43,026 nucleotides of DNA, from the NCBI GenBank assembly GCA_011523835.1, contig WTFZ01000078.1:1-43026 (forward strand). Direction: 5' to 3'. This stretch comes from Synechococcus sp. CO36386bin_29 (lineage in GTDB: Bacteria > Cyanobacteriota > Cyanobacteriia > PCC-6307 > Cyanobiaceae). Position 1 is the stretch's first letter. The number at the start of each line of letters is the position of its first letter. The position numbers were made by a program, and so were the translations under genes. The notes under the pieces were generated by a model, which was not told the origin of the DNA, did no database searches, and saw only the letters and a list, made by a program, of their open reading frames with translations. Shown here piece after piece: positions 9,237 through 18,268 of the stretch.

Positions 9237-10127
9237 TCATCGCAATCGCTGCATGGCGAGACGGGCGGCTCCGAGACGACCGGCTCCGTTTCCCAGGGCG
9301 CAGGCTTCGATGCGCAGTCCCTCCCTTGAGACAGCCTGAACCCGCTGAGCGACTTCGCGGCGAACGGCAGGCAGGAAGTGGGCACTGGCTCCAGCCAGTC
9401 CTCCACCCACCAGCACCAGTTGCGGAGTGAACACATACACCAGCGATGTGATGCCGATCCCCAGCAGGCGGCCGTACTCAGCCCAGACCGCCAGAGCCTC
9501 GGGATCGCCTTGCGATGCAGCCTCCGCCAGGACAGCGGGATCTTCAGCGCTGAGACGCCCGAGGCCGCTGATGCTGGAGAATTGTTCCAGAGATCCTCGA
9601 TTGCCGCTGTTGCAGTCAGGCCCCTCCGGATCGAGAGAGATGAGTCCCGGCTCAGCAGCGGCACCGTTATGGCCCGTGAACAGCGTGCCTCCGAGCATCA
9701 CCCCCCCGCCGACGCCCGTGCCCAGGGTGAGCAGCACCGCGTCTTGAACACCCTGGGCAGCGCCCCTCCAGGCCTCTCCCACCAGGGCGCAGTTGCCGTC
9801 ATTCGCCAGGGTGACCCTGCGTCTGAGGCGTGGCTCAAGCCACGCAGCCAGGGGAACCTCTTCCCACCCGGGCAGATTGATGCACACCCTCGCCACCCGG
9901 GCCGCTGCATCCATCGGTCCTGGAAGCCCGATGCCCACCCGTTCAGCCCTTCTCTGCGGATCGAGCGTGTCGATGGCCTCCACAAGCTCCATGCACACAG
10001 ATCCAGGAGTCGCCGGTTGCGGTGTGGGCCGCTGGAGTTCAGCCAGCAAGGTGCCATCGGCGCCGAACAGACCGAGCTTGAGAGCCGTTCCGCCGATATC
10101 GACGCCCAGAACACAGGATTCAGCCAT
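9237..10127 (-). CDS. ROK family sugar kinase (glucokinase-like)
   Basis: A 296-aa ROK-fold kinase, probably phosphorylating glucose or a related hexose with ATP. The N-terminal phosphate loop DIGGTALKLG, the catalytic region NDGNCALVGEAW, and LTLGTGVGGGV are clear. The zinc-binding CxCGxxGCxE motif of most ROK proteins is degenerate: CNSGNRGSLEQ keeps only the first cysteine. As I recall, other cyanobacterial ROK proteins share this variant, so it probably marks a zinc-independent subgroup rather than loss of activity. Only three bases separate it from tamB upstream, so they share a transcript. It could supply glucose-6-phosphate from glycogen- or glycoside-derived sugar. I leave the symbol blank because the substrate is not certain. 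Confidence 0.9.
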   Translation of the reverse strand: MAESCVLGVDIGGTALKLGLFGADGTLLAELQRPTPQPATPGSVCMELVEAIDTLDPQRRAERVGIGLPGPMDAAARVARVCINLPGWEEVPLAAWLEPRLRRRVTLANDGNCALVGEAWRGAAQGVQDAVLLTLGTGVGGGVMLGGTLFTGHNGAAAEPGLISLDPEGPDCNSGNRGSLEQFSSISGLGRLSAEDPAVLAEAASQGDPEALAVWAEYGRLLGIGITSLVYVFTPQLVLVGGGLAGASAHFLPAVRREVAQRVQAVSREGLRIEACALGNGAGRLGAARLAMQRLR

Positions 10128-10130
10128 GGC

Positions 10131-13100
10131 TCAGAAGCGGAAAAACACCTGGAGCTGGGACTGCCAGGTGCCCTGAGTATCCACGGAGGCTGACACGCTT
10201 GTTCTGGGGTTGATCTGATAAGTGAGCGTTCCTTGGCTGGGAAGATCGTTGCGGTCAGGAGCAGCCAGCACGGAGAAGTCGAAGCGGTCGGTGATCGCCA
10301 CGCCCACGTCAGTGACCAGAGCGAGTTGGGGAGGAACCCGTCCGGACGTGCGCTCCTGATTGTTCTGAACCGTCTGTGTCACATACGTGGGATAGATGGC
10401 GAACTGCAGCCTCTGGTTGAAGGCATCAGTCAAGGTGCCGAGCACCGGCGAGAGCAGCGACTGGCCAAGGACAGCCGCCAGAGCAGTGCCGGCACCGGCA
10501 CCGGACAGACCGGCCAGGGAATTGCCACCGATCAGACCAAGCAATTGCGCCTCAGGCAGTGGAGGAGAACTGCGCAACGTGATGGAGTCAGCCAAGCGGT
10601 CAGCCGGACCAGCCGCGGTAAGGATCACCTTGATCAGACGCAACTGGCTGCCGGCGCCAAGGTTTCCGAGCCCATTGGTGTCAAACACCGAGCTGGAGAG
10701 CGCGTTATCGCCGAGGCCAGGGTTCACGCTGTCGGACACACGACTGGTCATGGCCACATCCACGTAGGGAATCAGACCAAGAGCGGGGGTGAACACCGCC
10801 ACATTCGGAGCTCGCCGGTCAAGGTTGAACGTCGTTGTGAACATCGACACGCGACCGGTGAGCAGCTGCACAACGCCTCGTAACTGCAGGCTGGGGTCCA
10901 GGGCACCGTTCAGGGTCAGCAGCCCCGCCGTGGTGAAGTTCGCCAGCGGCTGCACCTCCACCCGCAGCTTGGGCCCAAGCCTGAGCCGTAGATCACTGAA
11001 ACCGAGGAAGGGAAGATTCGGCAGCGCGGCCTTGAGCGAACGACTGCTGTCCGCCTCGATGTCGGGCCCCAGGAGGACCAGAGGGTCCTGAAAATTCCAT
11101 TGCTCTTCGAGCAGGGCATTCGCAGAGACAATCCGCGGATCACTGCTCTTAATGGACGTTGTCGGCAGAACCCCTGAGCCCCCTCGTCTCCTCGAGCGCA
11201 CCAACATGGAGCGTGTCGGTCGGATCGAGCCATCGCTTATTTCCAGACTGCCCCCGACACTGGGCTTCACCAGAGCCCCGGTGATCGTGAGATCGGCACC
11301 AACCTGAACATCCGCAATGGAGAGTTTGATCCGAGCCTTCTCCAGCTGCAGTCGCAACGGCTTGGCCTCTGGAACAGGGCGGAGCAGAGCCAGAGATCCG
11401 CTGGCTTTGAGCTCGCCGCCTGAACCAACGCGACCAGTCAGGGACTGAACCTCCAACCGGTCGAAATCGAACACCATCGACCCGTTGACCTGGGTCAGAA
11501 CCTGATCCTGGGCCTTGAAGGAAGCGTCTTTCAGCACCACGTAGCCATTGGCTTCAGGCGCCGACAACGCTCCGCTGAGCAGAAGCCGCAGGTCTGCATC
11601 TCCCTTGGTCCAGGACACCAGCCCCCCGGTGAAACCGGTCAGGAAGCGCAACCCGTCCCCCAGGCTGACGACCCTGACATCAAGGGGTTGATCGGAGTCG
11701 AGCGGTATGCGGCCCGTGACGGTCACGGATTCGGATGCTTGGTCCGACTTGAGCGCCAGGTCAAGGGTCAGACCACCGTTCTCAAACAGCACCTGCCCGC
11801 GCTCGAGAGCAATCGGCTGGTCACCGATCTGCGCATCAACCAGCTGGAGATCAGTGCTGAGCGTGGGTGATCCTCCGCTGAGTTTGTAGCGCCCTTTGAG
11901 CCCCACAGCACCTTGAAGCACTGGAGGAACGGGGGCCACGAGGGCCAGCAGGCTGAACGGGAGGTGTTCGAGAGAGAAACTCCCTTCACCCCCCTGGATC
12001 GGACCTTCAATGCGGGCGATGAAGGGTTTGGCCTGAAGGGCGTAATCCTGATCCTGGCCTTCGATCCAGAGATGGCCCCTGGCCTTGAGATCAAGATCGA
12101 GACGACTCAAACGGGGACCGCTCACATCGATCACCGCATCCACCTGACCTCTCAGGTCCGTCAGGTTCAACGGGTCACGATCACGACTCGTGCGGGTCGC
12201 CTTCAGCAGAGCCTCCCGGGCGTCGCGAAGGGCCTGCAGCTGACCGTCGAGTGTTCCCCCAAAGGTGTTCACCAACAGCGTGCCCAGGTCCGTGGCCATC
12301 CCCATGGAGGCCGGGAGATCTTCACTGAGTTGAGGCAGGCTGAGCGCGCTGGTGGAGAGCCAGCGGGCACTGAGTCCCCGAGCCTCCATCTGGGCATTCA
12401 GGGCACCGTTCAGTCGTCCAGTGGCCTCGAGGGTGAGCTGCCCCGTATCCGGTGGGAAGAGCTCACCGGTGAGGGAGTAGCGCCGATCCTGATAGCGACC
12501 GCTCAGCAGGATCTGACGCAACCGCAGCCCCATCAGCCCTGGTCGACTGAGACTGAGATCAGCCTCCATCGCCAGAGGCTGCAGACCCAGGGTTCCCTCT
12601 CCGCTCAGCCGCCCGTAGAGCCCCTCCCAGCGCTGCTTCGGAGGCAAGGCAAGCTCAACTCCATCAATCGAGAGTCCTTCAGCCATCCAGCGATAGGCCG
12701 CAGGGGTTCCGGTCATTTCCAGCCGTCCGCCACGCCGGGTCAGCTGCACCTCTCTCGGAAGCCAGTTCGCACCAAGCGTCGCTTGGAGGTCTCCCTCCAC
12801 CACCGCGCCAACGGAGGCCATGGAGAGAACGCCTCCTCCCCCGGTCAGACCTTGGAATCGACCATCCCAGTTCTCGGCCAGACGAATCGCTCCGGCACGG
12901 GGTTCACGGACCGAGATACTGAGGTCAGGTCGCAGCGCCTGGAGCGGACCACGCACACGACCGGACGCACTGATCGATCCATCCATCGTGGTTCCCAGAA
13001 GCGGGCCGATGCGCTTGAGCGGATAGCGAGCCAGCCTCAGGTCAGCCTCCAAGTCACCGATCTGCAGTCCACCCGCGCCGAAGGCGAGTGGAAGACGAGC

Positions 13101-14561
13101 TTCCGCCTGAAGCTCAGGACTGCGTAACTCATCAACTTTCAGAAGACCTGTTTCGTTGCTCCAGCCAGCCTTCAAAGACCAAGCTTCAAGAAGAGGATTA
13201 CTGGTCTGGGCAAGGGCGAGGCTGATCACGGGTTGCGCCGTCTCTCCTCGAAGCCTCAACACCCCTTGGACAGGAGCCTTCGCCCCAAGAAACTCAGTGA
13301 CCATCGGCAACCGCTTCCAGGCTGGTCCAGCGAGACTGAGCTGCTGGGTGGTGACATCAAGCTGCGGGTGAAGCATTCCCCGCGCCTGAACCTCGACACC
13401 CGGTGCCTGCAGATCAAGACGATCGATCCGGGCCGTCCAGGCCTTGCTGTTGCGCCAATCGCCCCCCAGCTCAACAGCCAACTGCAGAGGCCCATCCAAA
13501 GCCACGGGTTCGGGCAGAGCCCAGCGCCCTTTGAGTTGAAGTTTTGGCCGATACCAATCACCCAGCAAACGGAAGGCAACGGCCCTGTCCTTCCCGAGCT
13601 CCCGAAGGCCACCGCGTAAATCGAAGGCGCGATTCAGACGCACCTGACCACCAAGAGCGGCTCGATAGTCCCCATAGGCCCACTGACTGGTGGGAATCGT
13701 CAGAGCGTTGCCTCGGCAGCTGACCTTCAGCTGCTTCGAGCGCAGGGTTTGGTCCAGAGGTTCACCGCTCACCTCAACGCCAACCAGGGACACCCCCCCG
13801 CTGCAATTCGCCTGGCCCTGGCTCCAGCCGAGACGCAGATCTCCGCCCAGCTGTCCCCGCAGTTGCACGGGGAGTTTGGCCGGCAGCAGCCCTTGATAAC
13901 GCTCAAGCCGAATCCGCTCCAGTCGGGCGCTGAGCTGCAGTTCCGGCCGAACCCACCGGCCCCGGCCCTGAAGGGTGATGCGACCACGATCCGGCAGTGC
14001 CACCTGCAGGGCCACGTCGGCGCGGTTCTCATCCAGGCGAATCGATGTCCAGCCTGCTGCCCGCAGCGCCAAGCCAGCCGGTGCAACCTGGAGTCGGGCC
14101 TGATCCGTCAGACGGACAACGAGATCCATTCGCGGCCGCTTGCCACCCTTCGGCATCGGACCAGGCACCCAGTAGGCCCCCTGAGGATTCCGGCGAAGAT
14201 CCAGCTGGGCGCCCTTGACGCCCACGGTCACCACAGGGCGAAGCCGCTGAATACTGGCCAGAGGGTTCAAACCGATCGTCAGCCGCTGGACCGACGCTGT
14301 GGACTGATCAAGGGCACCACGCTGCACCTTGATGGGACCGACCGTGATCCCGCGCAGGCTCAACCCCTGGTAGGTGCCGATGCTGACAGGGTGTCCCAGG
14401 GGCTTGCCCACCTGCTCTTCAAGGGCGGGACGCAGCCGCTCGAACACGGCTGAAGCGATGCGGTCGGCAGCGATCCAGACCACAACACCTCCGGTCAAGG
14501 CAAGACCGAGCCCCCTGATCATCAGGCTGTTGGTTCGACCTCCTGGACCGCTTCCAAGCAT
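10131..14561 (-). CDS. tamB: translocation/assembly module TamB (DUF490)
   Basis: A 1476-aa protein with one N-terminal membrane anchor (about residues 16-36) followed by a long, repetitive beta-rich region (AsmA/TamB-type) and a C-terminal DUF490 domain (roughly the last 400 residues) ending in phenylalanine (VFFRF), as outer-membrane-interacting proteins do. TamB-like proteins span the periplasm and support outer-membrane protein insertion or lipid transfer between membranes. ATG at 14561 is preferred over the TTG directly before it. The gene heads a long minus-strand run, and its start lies 64 bases from the divergent ycf51-like gene, so a promoter pair is expected in that short gap. Cyanobacterial homologues are also named after the chloroplast TIC236/SSG4 proteins. 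Confidence 0.93.
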   Translation of the reverse strand: MLGSGPGGRTNSLMIRGLGLALTGGVVVWIAADRIASAVFERLRPALEEQVGKPLGHPVSIGTYQGLSLRGITVGPIKVQRGALDQSTASVQRLTIGLNPLASIQRLRPVVTVGVKGAQLDLRRNPQGAYWVPGPMPKGGKRPRMDLVVRLTDQARLQVAPAGLALRAAGWTSIRLDENRADVALQVALPDRGRITLQGRGRWVRPELQLSARLERIRLERYQGLLPAKLPVQLRGQLGGDLRLGWSQGQANCSGGVSLVGVEVSGEPLDQTLRSKQLKVSCRGNALTIPTSQWAYGDYRAALGGQVRLNRAFDLRGGLRELGKDRAVAFRLLGDWYRPKLQLKGRWALPEPVALDGPLQLAVELGGDWRNSKAWTARIDRLDLQAPGVEVQARGMLHPQLDVTTQQLSLAGPAWKRLPMVTEFLGAKAPVQGVLRLRGETAQPVISLALAQTSNPLLEAWSLKAGWSNETGLLKVDELRSPELQAEARLPLAFGAGGLQIGDLEADLRLARYPLKRIGPLLGTTMDGSISASGRVRGPLQALRPDLSISVREPRAGAIRLAENWDGRFQGLTGGGGVLSMASVGAVVEGDLQATLGANWLPREVQLTRRGGRLEMTGTPAAYRWMAEGLSIDGVELALPPKQRWEGLYGRLSGEGTLGLQPLAMEADLSLSRPGLMGLRLRQILLSGRYQDRRYSLTGELFPPDTGQLTLEATGRLNGALNAQMEARGLSARWLSTSALSLPQLSEDLPASMGMATDLGTLLVNTFGGTLDGQLQALRDAREALLKATRTSRDRDPLNLTDLRGQVDAVIDVSGPRLSRLDLDLKARGHLWIEGQDQDYALQAKPFIARIEGPIQGGEGSFSLEHLPFSLLALVAPVPPVLQGAVGLKGRYKLSGGSPTLSTDLQLVDAQIGDQPIALERGQVLFENGGLTLDLALKSDQASESVTVTGRIPLDSDQPLDVRVVSLGDGLRFLTGFTGGLVSWTKGDADLRLLLSGALSAPEANGYVVLKDASFKAQDQVLTQVNGSMVFDFDRLEVQSLTGRVGSGGELKASGSLALLRPVPEAKPLRLQLEKARIKLSIADVQVGADLTITGALVKPSVGGSLEISDGSIRPTRSMLVRSRRRGGSGVLPTTSIKSSDPRIVSANALLEEQWNFQDPLVLLGPDIEADSSRSLKAALPNLPFLGFSDLRLRLGPKLRVEVQPLANFTTAGLLTLNGALDPSLQLRGVVQLLTGRVSMFTTTFNLDRRAPNVAVFTPALGLIPYVDVAMTSRVSDSVNPGLGDNALSSSVFDTNGLGNLGAGSQLRLIKVILTAAGPADRLADSITLRSSPPLPEAQLLGLIGGNSLAGLSGAGAGTALAAVLGQSLLSPVLGTLTDAFNQRLQFAIYPTYVTQTVQNNQERTSGRVPPQLALVTDVGVAITDRFDFSVLAAPDRNDLPSQGTLTYQINPRTSVSASVDTQGTWQSQLQVFFRF

Positions 14562-14625
14562 CAATCTCCGTCAATTGGCTGGAAGCCGACGCAATATAAG
14601 GAGCACATCGTTGAGACACCACCCC

Positions 14626-15069
14626 ATGCCACTTCCGGAGTTGCTTGAAACCTCGAGCGGCTGGCTGGCCTGGGGAGGAGTTGTGCTTTCAGCACTCACA
14701 ATCGTGGCCTTCCTCGCTCGATGGGGTCTGCGATTCCGTCTGGTCGGGGTCACCAGCTTCACCCTGCTGCTGTCGGCGAGCTGCTGGGCCTTTTCGGTGA
14801 GCTACACCCCCACCGTGAAAGTGGATGGTGCGGTTCGTGTCCCCGTTGTCTTCGACAACGGGGACGATCTTGTGGTGGCGCAGGCGGGTGATGATTTCCC
14901 CCCTGAGGCCGTGGCACCCACCCTTGAACAGCTTGCTCAGAACGTGAGGCCAGGGGGGCGCAGCAGCGCCGTGGTGTCCGTTCGCCTTCGCCAGCTGCAA
15001 CCGGCTGGCGAAGGTGCCTCGAAGCCGATCGTCCTCGGTGAACTGGAGCGGAGCTTCGAGCCCGGATGA
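14626..15069 (+). CDS. Ycf51-like (DUF2518) membrane protein
   Basis: A 147-aa protein with two hydrophobic helices in its first 55 residues (SGWLAWGGVVLSALTIVAFL and, after WGLRFRLVGVTSF, a second), followed by a soluble beta-rich domain. The helix-RFRLVG-helix pattern matches the cyanobacterial and plastid Ycf51/DUF2518 family, whose function is unknown. A longer open frame begins at 14374, but that part would run antisense through tamB; the ATG at 14626 gives the conserved N-terminus. An AAGGAG sequence occurs more than 20 bases upstream, which is too far for a normal ribosome binding site. It overlaps the DUF4332 gene by four bases (ATGA). Confidence 0.8.
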   Translation: MPLPELLETSSGWLAWGGVVLSALTIVAFLARWGLRFRLVGVTSFTLLLSASCWAFSVSYTPTVKVDGAVRVPVVFDNGDDLVVAQAGDDFPPEAVAPTLEQLAQNVRPGGRSSAVVSVRLRQLQPAGEGASKPIVLGELERSFEPG

Positions 15070-15470
15070 ACCCCGCCGACCCACTCCAAGACCTACCTCA
15101 GGGGCTGCGTGACGAACACGCTCAGCTTCTGGCCTCCGGAATCACCACATGGGGTGGGGTGCAGCACCTGAGCGAGCTCCAGATCAGTCGACTGGCGGCC
15201 TCCGGTCGGGCCTCAGCCCGCAACCTCCGCCGTCTCAAGGGCATGGCCGATCTTGGTTGCTGCCTCGATCTTGCTCCTGCCGATGCAGCACTGCTGATGC
15301 ATGCGGGCCTGGCCACAGTCGCAGCCGTGGCAGGTTCGTCTCCGCCGGAGCTGGTCACCCGAACTGGCCGTTTGGAACGGCAACTGCGCAGTGGCCGCCC
15401 ACCCGTGGTGGACCTGGCTCTCGCCAAGACCTGGATCCTGAGAGCCAAGGAGAGGCAAAACACGAACTGA
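15066..15470 (+). CDS. DUF4332 family protein (helix-hairpin-helix type)
   Basis: A 134-aa soluble protein that matches the DUF4332 pattern: LDLAPADAALLMHAGLATV, then ELVTRTGRLERQL and a C-terminal ALAKTWILRAK helix. These are paired helix-hairpin-helix-like units of unknown function, common in cyanobacteria. The start ATG at 15066 overlaps the stop of the ycf51-like gene (ATGA), so the two are translationally coupled. HhH units often bind nucleic acid non-specifically, but nothing in this sequence proves binding. Confidence 0.82.
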   Translation: MNPADPLQDLPQGLRDEHAQLLASGITTWGGVQHLSELQISRLAASGRASARNLRRLKGMADLGCCLDLAPADAALLMHAGLATVAAVAGSSPPELVTRTGRLERQLRSGRPPVVDLALAKTWILRAKERQNTN

Positions 15471-15536
15471 CCGCGCCAACGAGCAACCTGTGGTCTCACC
15501 CGTTTCAAATGAGGGTCGACAACGGACGGAGGTCCA

Positions 15537-15824
15537 GTGCACTACCTCCAGACACGTTTCGGACTGATCGCTTCCTCTCTGGTTGCCCTGCAGGCAATGG
15601 CCATTCCAGTCGCAGCGCAGTCCACTCTTTTGGAAAGCGTCAAACGCAATCCAAAAGAGGCCAAAGCCCTGTGTAGACAGTTCAAAGCCCTCAACGCCAA
15701 AGGGAAGTCAGCGCTATCGAGTCAGGCCATCGGCAATCTCGCCAGCCAACGCAACCTCAGCACGACAGACGCTGAAATCCTGGCGACCTACGTAATCGGT
15801 CTGCACTGCCCTGATGTTCGCTGA
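15537..15824 (+). CDS. small secreted hypothetical protein
   Basis: A 95-aa protein starting at GTG 15537, with a GGAGG ribosome binding site at 15528-15532, four bases upstream. An N-terminal signal peptide of about 28 residues ends in PVAAQS, so cleavage after the alanines would release a 65-70 residue, lysine-rich helical domain with two cysteines (ALCRQF and LHCPDV) that could form a disulfide in the periplasm. It overlaps the start of the CocE/NonD hydrolase by 11 bases. I do not recognise a named family. Confidence 0.75.
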   Translation: MHYLQTRFGLIASSLVALQAMAIPVAAQSTLLESVKRNPKEAKALCRQFKALNAKGKSALSSQAIGNLASQRNLSTTDAEILATYVIGLHCPDVR

Positions 15825-17421
15825 TCACACCCTGATCAGTGAGGACGGCGTTGGGCTCGCCTCCAGACTCTGGCGGCCCGATGGCGCCGGGCCATGGCCC
15901 AGTCTGTTGATGCGCCAACCTTATGGACGGGCCATCGCCTCCACCGTGACCCTGCCGCACCCTGACTGGTGGTGCCGCCATGGCTTCCTGGTGATGGTGC
16001 AGGACGTTCGCGGACAAGGAGACTCCGATGGGGTGTTTGAAGGATTCAGCCAGGAAGCCCGAGACACGGCCGCAACATTGCAATGGATTCGAAACCACCC
16101 CGATTGCAATGGCCGGATCGGCCTTTATGGCTTTTCCTACCAGGGTCTGACCCAGCTGCTGGCCCCGGAGGACTGTCCTCCTCCGGATTGCATGGCCCCG
16201 GCGATGTGTGGGCTTGATGAACGGATGCATTGGAGCTGCGAGGGCGGTGCCCACTGGTGGCATCTCGGCCTGGGCTGGGGCCTGCAGCTGGCGGCCCTGC
16301 AGGCCAGACGACGCGGAGACCAAAACGCCTGGGAAGAGATCCGTGAAAATCTCGAGACCGGTCGCTATCTGCGCGTTGGCCTGGATCTGCTCAACCGCCA
16401 CGATCCCGATGGCATGGCTCTGCGCTGGTTGAAGCGGCCTGCAGATCAGGCAGAGGGCTGGACACAGCATCAGAGCCCACGATCCTGGTTGCGTCGTCCG
16501 CTGCTGCTGCTGGGCGGATGGTGGGATCCCCACCTCCGCGGCGTGCTGGATCTGGCCGCAAAGGCCAGGGCCGCCGGCGGATCCCCAGAACTGCACATCG
16601 GTCCGGCCACCCACCTCCAGTGGTGGCCTCAGAGCAGTGCGCTGCTGCTGAACTTCTTTCAACGCCATCTGCGCAGCCATCCGCAGACAGAAGACGATGC
16701 CGACCCGGTGAAACTCTGGGATCTGGGAAGTGATCAGTGGGTTGATGTGCCCTGGACAACGGTGGGCAGTGCGAGTCCAGGCGCGATCGTCTGGCACCTC
16801 GCCAGCACTGGCCTGGCCTGCCTGGATCAGAACGATGGCTGTCTTCTCAATTCACCTGAGGGCAGGGGGGGGACTGTCACGGTTGTGCATGACCCCTGGC
16901 GTCCGGCCCCCGCAGTGGGGGGACACCTGAGTCCATCAGCTGGACCGTGCGACCGCAGTTCCGTGGACCAACGCAGCGATGTGGCTGTGTTCACCAGTGC
17001 TCCCTTTCAGAGGGCACAGGTGCTGAATGGCCGTCCAGTCCTGCGCTGCGAAGCGTCAGCAGACCAGCCTGGATTCGACCTCTGGGTGACCCTTTCCAGA
17101 CGTCCTGAAGGGTCGACAACAACCCAGCAGGTTTCAACGGGGTGTTTCAGGGTTTTGGGCGACAGTGCCCGACAGCGCCAGGAACGGCGCATTGAACTGC
17201 AGCCGGTCCGGGCAAGCGTGCAGCCTGGTGACCGCCTGCGGCTCTCCCTCGCTGGGGCCGCATGGCCAGCGATCGCCATCAACCCAGGCACACCGGACCA
17301 CGCCTGCGGGGCACCGAGCCCTGAATGTCGGGTGATCAGCATCACGCTGCATCTCGAGACAGCGCAGCTTCGAATGGAGCCCCTCCAGATGATCCATCAG
17401 GGTGGAACTCCGGCAGACTGA
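15814..17421 (+). CDS. CocE/NonD family hydrolase (X-Pro dipeptidyl-peptidase S15-like)
   Basis: A 535-aa alpha/beta hydrolase of the CocE/NonD family. It has the conserved N-terminal strand for a dehydrated-ester hydrolase (SRLWRPDGAGPWPSLLMRQPYG), then VQDVRGQGDSDG, then the nucleophile elbow GFSYQG with Ser at residue 108. An Asp (GGWWDP) and a His (GPATHLQWW) are placed as expected for the other triad members. The C-terminal third is the jelly-roll domain of this family. Members hydrolyse esters or acyl-proline peptides; the substrate here is unknown. The ATG at 15814 lies within the end of the preceding small gene. No signal peptide is seen. Confidence 0.9.
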   Translation: MFADHTLISEDGVGLASRLWRPDGAGPWPSLLMRQPYGRAIASTVTLPHPDWWCRHGFLVMVQDVRGQGDSDGVFEGFSQEARDTAATLQWIRNHPDCNGRIGLYGFSYQGLTQLLAPEDCPPPDCMAPAMCGLDERMHWSCEGGAHWWHLGLGWGLQLAALQARRRGDQNAWEEIRENLETGRYLRVGLDLLNRHDPDGMALRWLKRPADQAEGWTQHQSPRSWLRRPLLLLGGWWDPHLRGVLDLAAKARAAGGSPELHIGPATHLQWWPQSSALLLNFFQRHLRSHPQTEDDADPVKLWDLGSDQWVDVPWTTVGSASPGAIVWHLASTGLACLDQNDGCLLNSPEGRGGTVTVVHDPWRPAPAVGGHLSPSAGPCDRSSVDQRSDVAVFTSAPFQRAQVLNGRPVLRCEASADQPGFDLWVTLSRRPEGSTTTQQVSTGCFRVLGDSARQRQERRIELQPVRASVQPGDRLRLSLAGAAWPAIAINPGTPDHACGAPSPECRVISITLHLETAQLRMEPLQMIHQGGTPAD

Positions 17422-17443
17422 CCCGACTACCCAGTTGATTGCC

Positions 17444-18190
17444 GTGAAGCTCATTTCCTGTCTTCTGGCTGCAGCCCTTGCCAGCAGCACGTTTGAGCTG
17501 ACCTCGGCATCCTCCGTACGTGCCGAGCGACTTCTCAGCCAGGCCAGCGCGGCCCCCCGCACCGGACTGAGCCCACGGAAAGCCACCGAGGCCGCCACTG
17601 CTCTTCTTCAGGCCATTCAGACCAGAAATGCCCCTGGGATTTATGCCCTGCTGTCCTCCCCGCTTCAAGCAGCAACCACCGAGGAGGCTGTGGCCACGCG
17701 TCTGCAATCCGCACCTGGGATTGAATCGTTCCGCGTGGTGGCTGTGAACCCCGGCATGGACGACACCACGGTGGACACCGTTGCGATCACCAATGGTGGA
17801 ACACGGGAGGTTCCTCTGATGCTGGTCCTCGACGATGACGGCAAGCTGCTCGCCTGGAAGTGGGTCGGAACGATGCGTCCGATCGAGCAGACGGCACTCA
17901 ATTTTGTGAAAGATCTGGATGCAAGCCGCTGGGTGGCGGCTCGCTATTACCTCGATCTCGACTTTCAGAAGGAGATCTCGCCATCCGATCTGCGAAGGAA
18001 ATGGACCAAGCTTGAAACTGTTCTCGGTGGAGTGAAACGCATCAAGAGCGCGTTGGTCGCCAGCCAGGGGGGTGAGCAGCAGCTTGTTCTGATCACGATC
18101 GAGTTCGGGAAGGTCACCGACAACCTGTTTGTGATCTTCAACAGTCAGGGCCGGATCATCAACGTGGATTTCTCCGCTGATCTGGTCTGA
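17444..18190 (+). CDS. secreted DUF3887-like protein
   Basis: A 248-aa protein beginning at GTG 17444 with a signal peptide (hydrophobic LLAAALASS, cleavage plausible after SVRA). Two similar-sized alpha+beta halves follow, residues about 35-145 and 155-248. The C-terminal half reads ALNFVKDLDASRWVAARYYL and ends with IFNSQGRIINVDF, the pattern of DUF3887 domains, which have an NTF2-like fold. It is probably periplasmic. It lies 22 bases after the hydrolase and 78 before glgB. A longer frame starting at 17402 would overlap the previous gene and disrupt the signal peptide. Confidence 0.8.
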   Translation: MKLISCLLAAALASSTFELTSASSVRAERLLSQASAAPRTGLSPRKATEAATALLQAIQTRNAPGIYALLSSPLQAATTEEAVATRLQSAPGIESFRVVAVNPGMDDTTVDTVAITNGGTREVPLMLVLDDDGKLLAWKWVGTMRPIEQTALNFVKDLDASRWVAARYYLDLDFQKEISPSDLRRKWTKLETVLGGVKRIKSALVASQGGEQQLVLITIEFGKVTDNLFVIFNSQGRIINVDFSADLV

Positions 18191-18268
18191 CCTCCTGCTC
18201 TGTCCGGATATTGCTCCGATTGTTGGGAATTTCGGCTTAAGCTCCCGGCCAATCCGGCGTCTGAAGTC

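Noticed and set aside
11913..13127. 404-aa plus-strand frame inside tamB
   Set aside because: Antisense to the strongly supported tamB gene. It has the His/Gln/Thr-rich composition typical of shadow frames.
15757..16797. 346-aa minus-strand frame opposite the CocE/NonD hydrolase
   Set aside because: Wholly antisense to a clear enzyme gene, with no recognisable domains.
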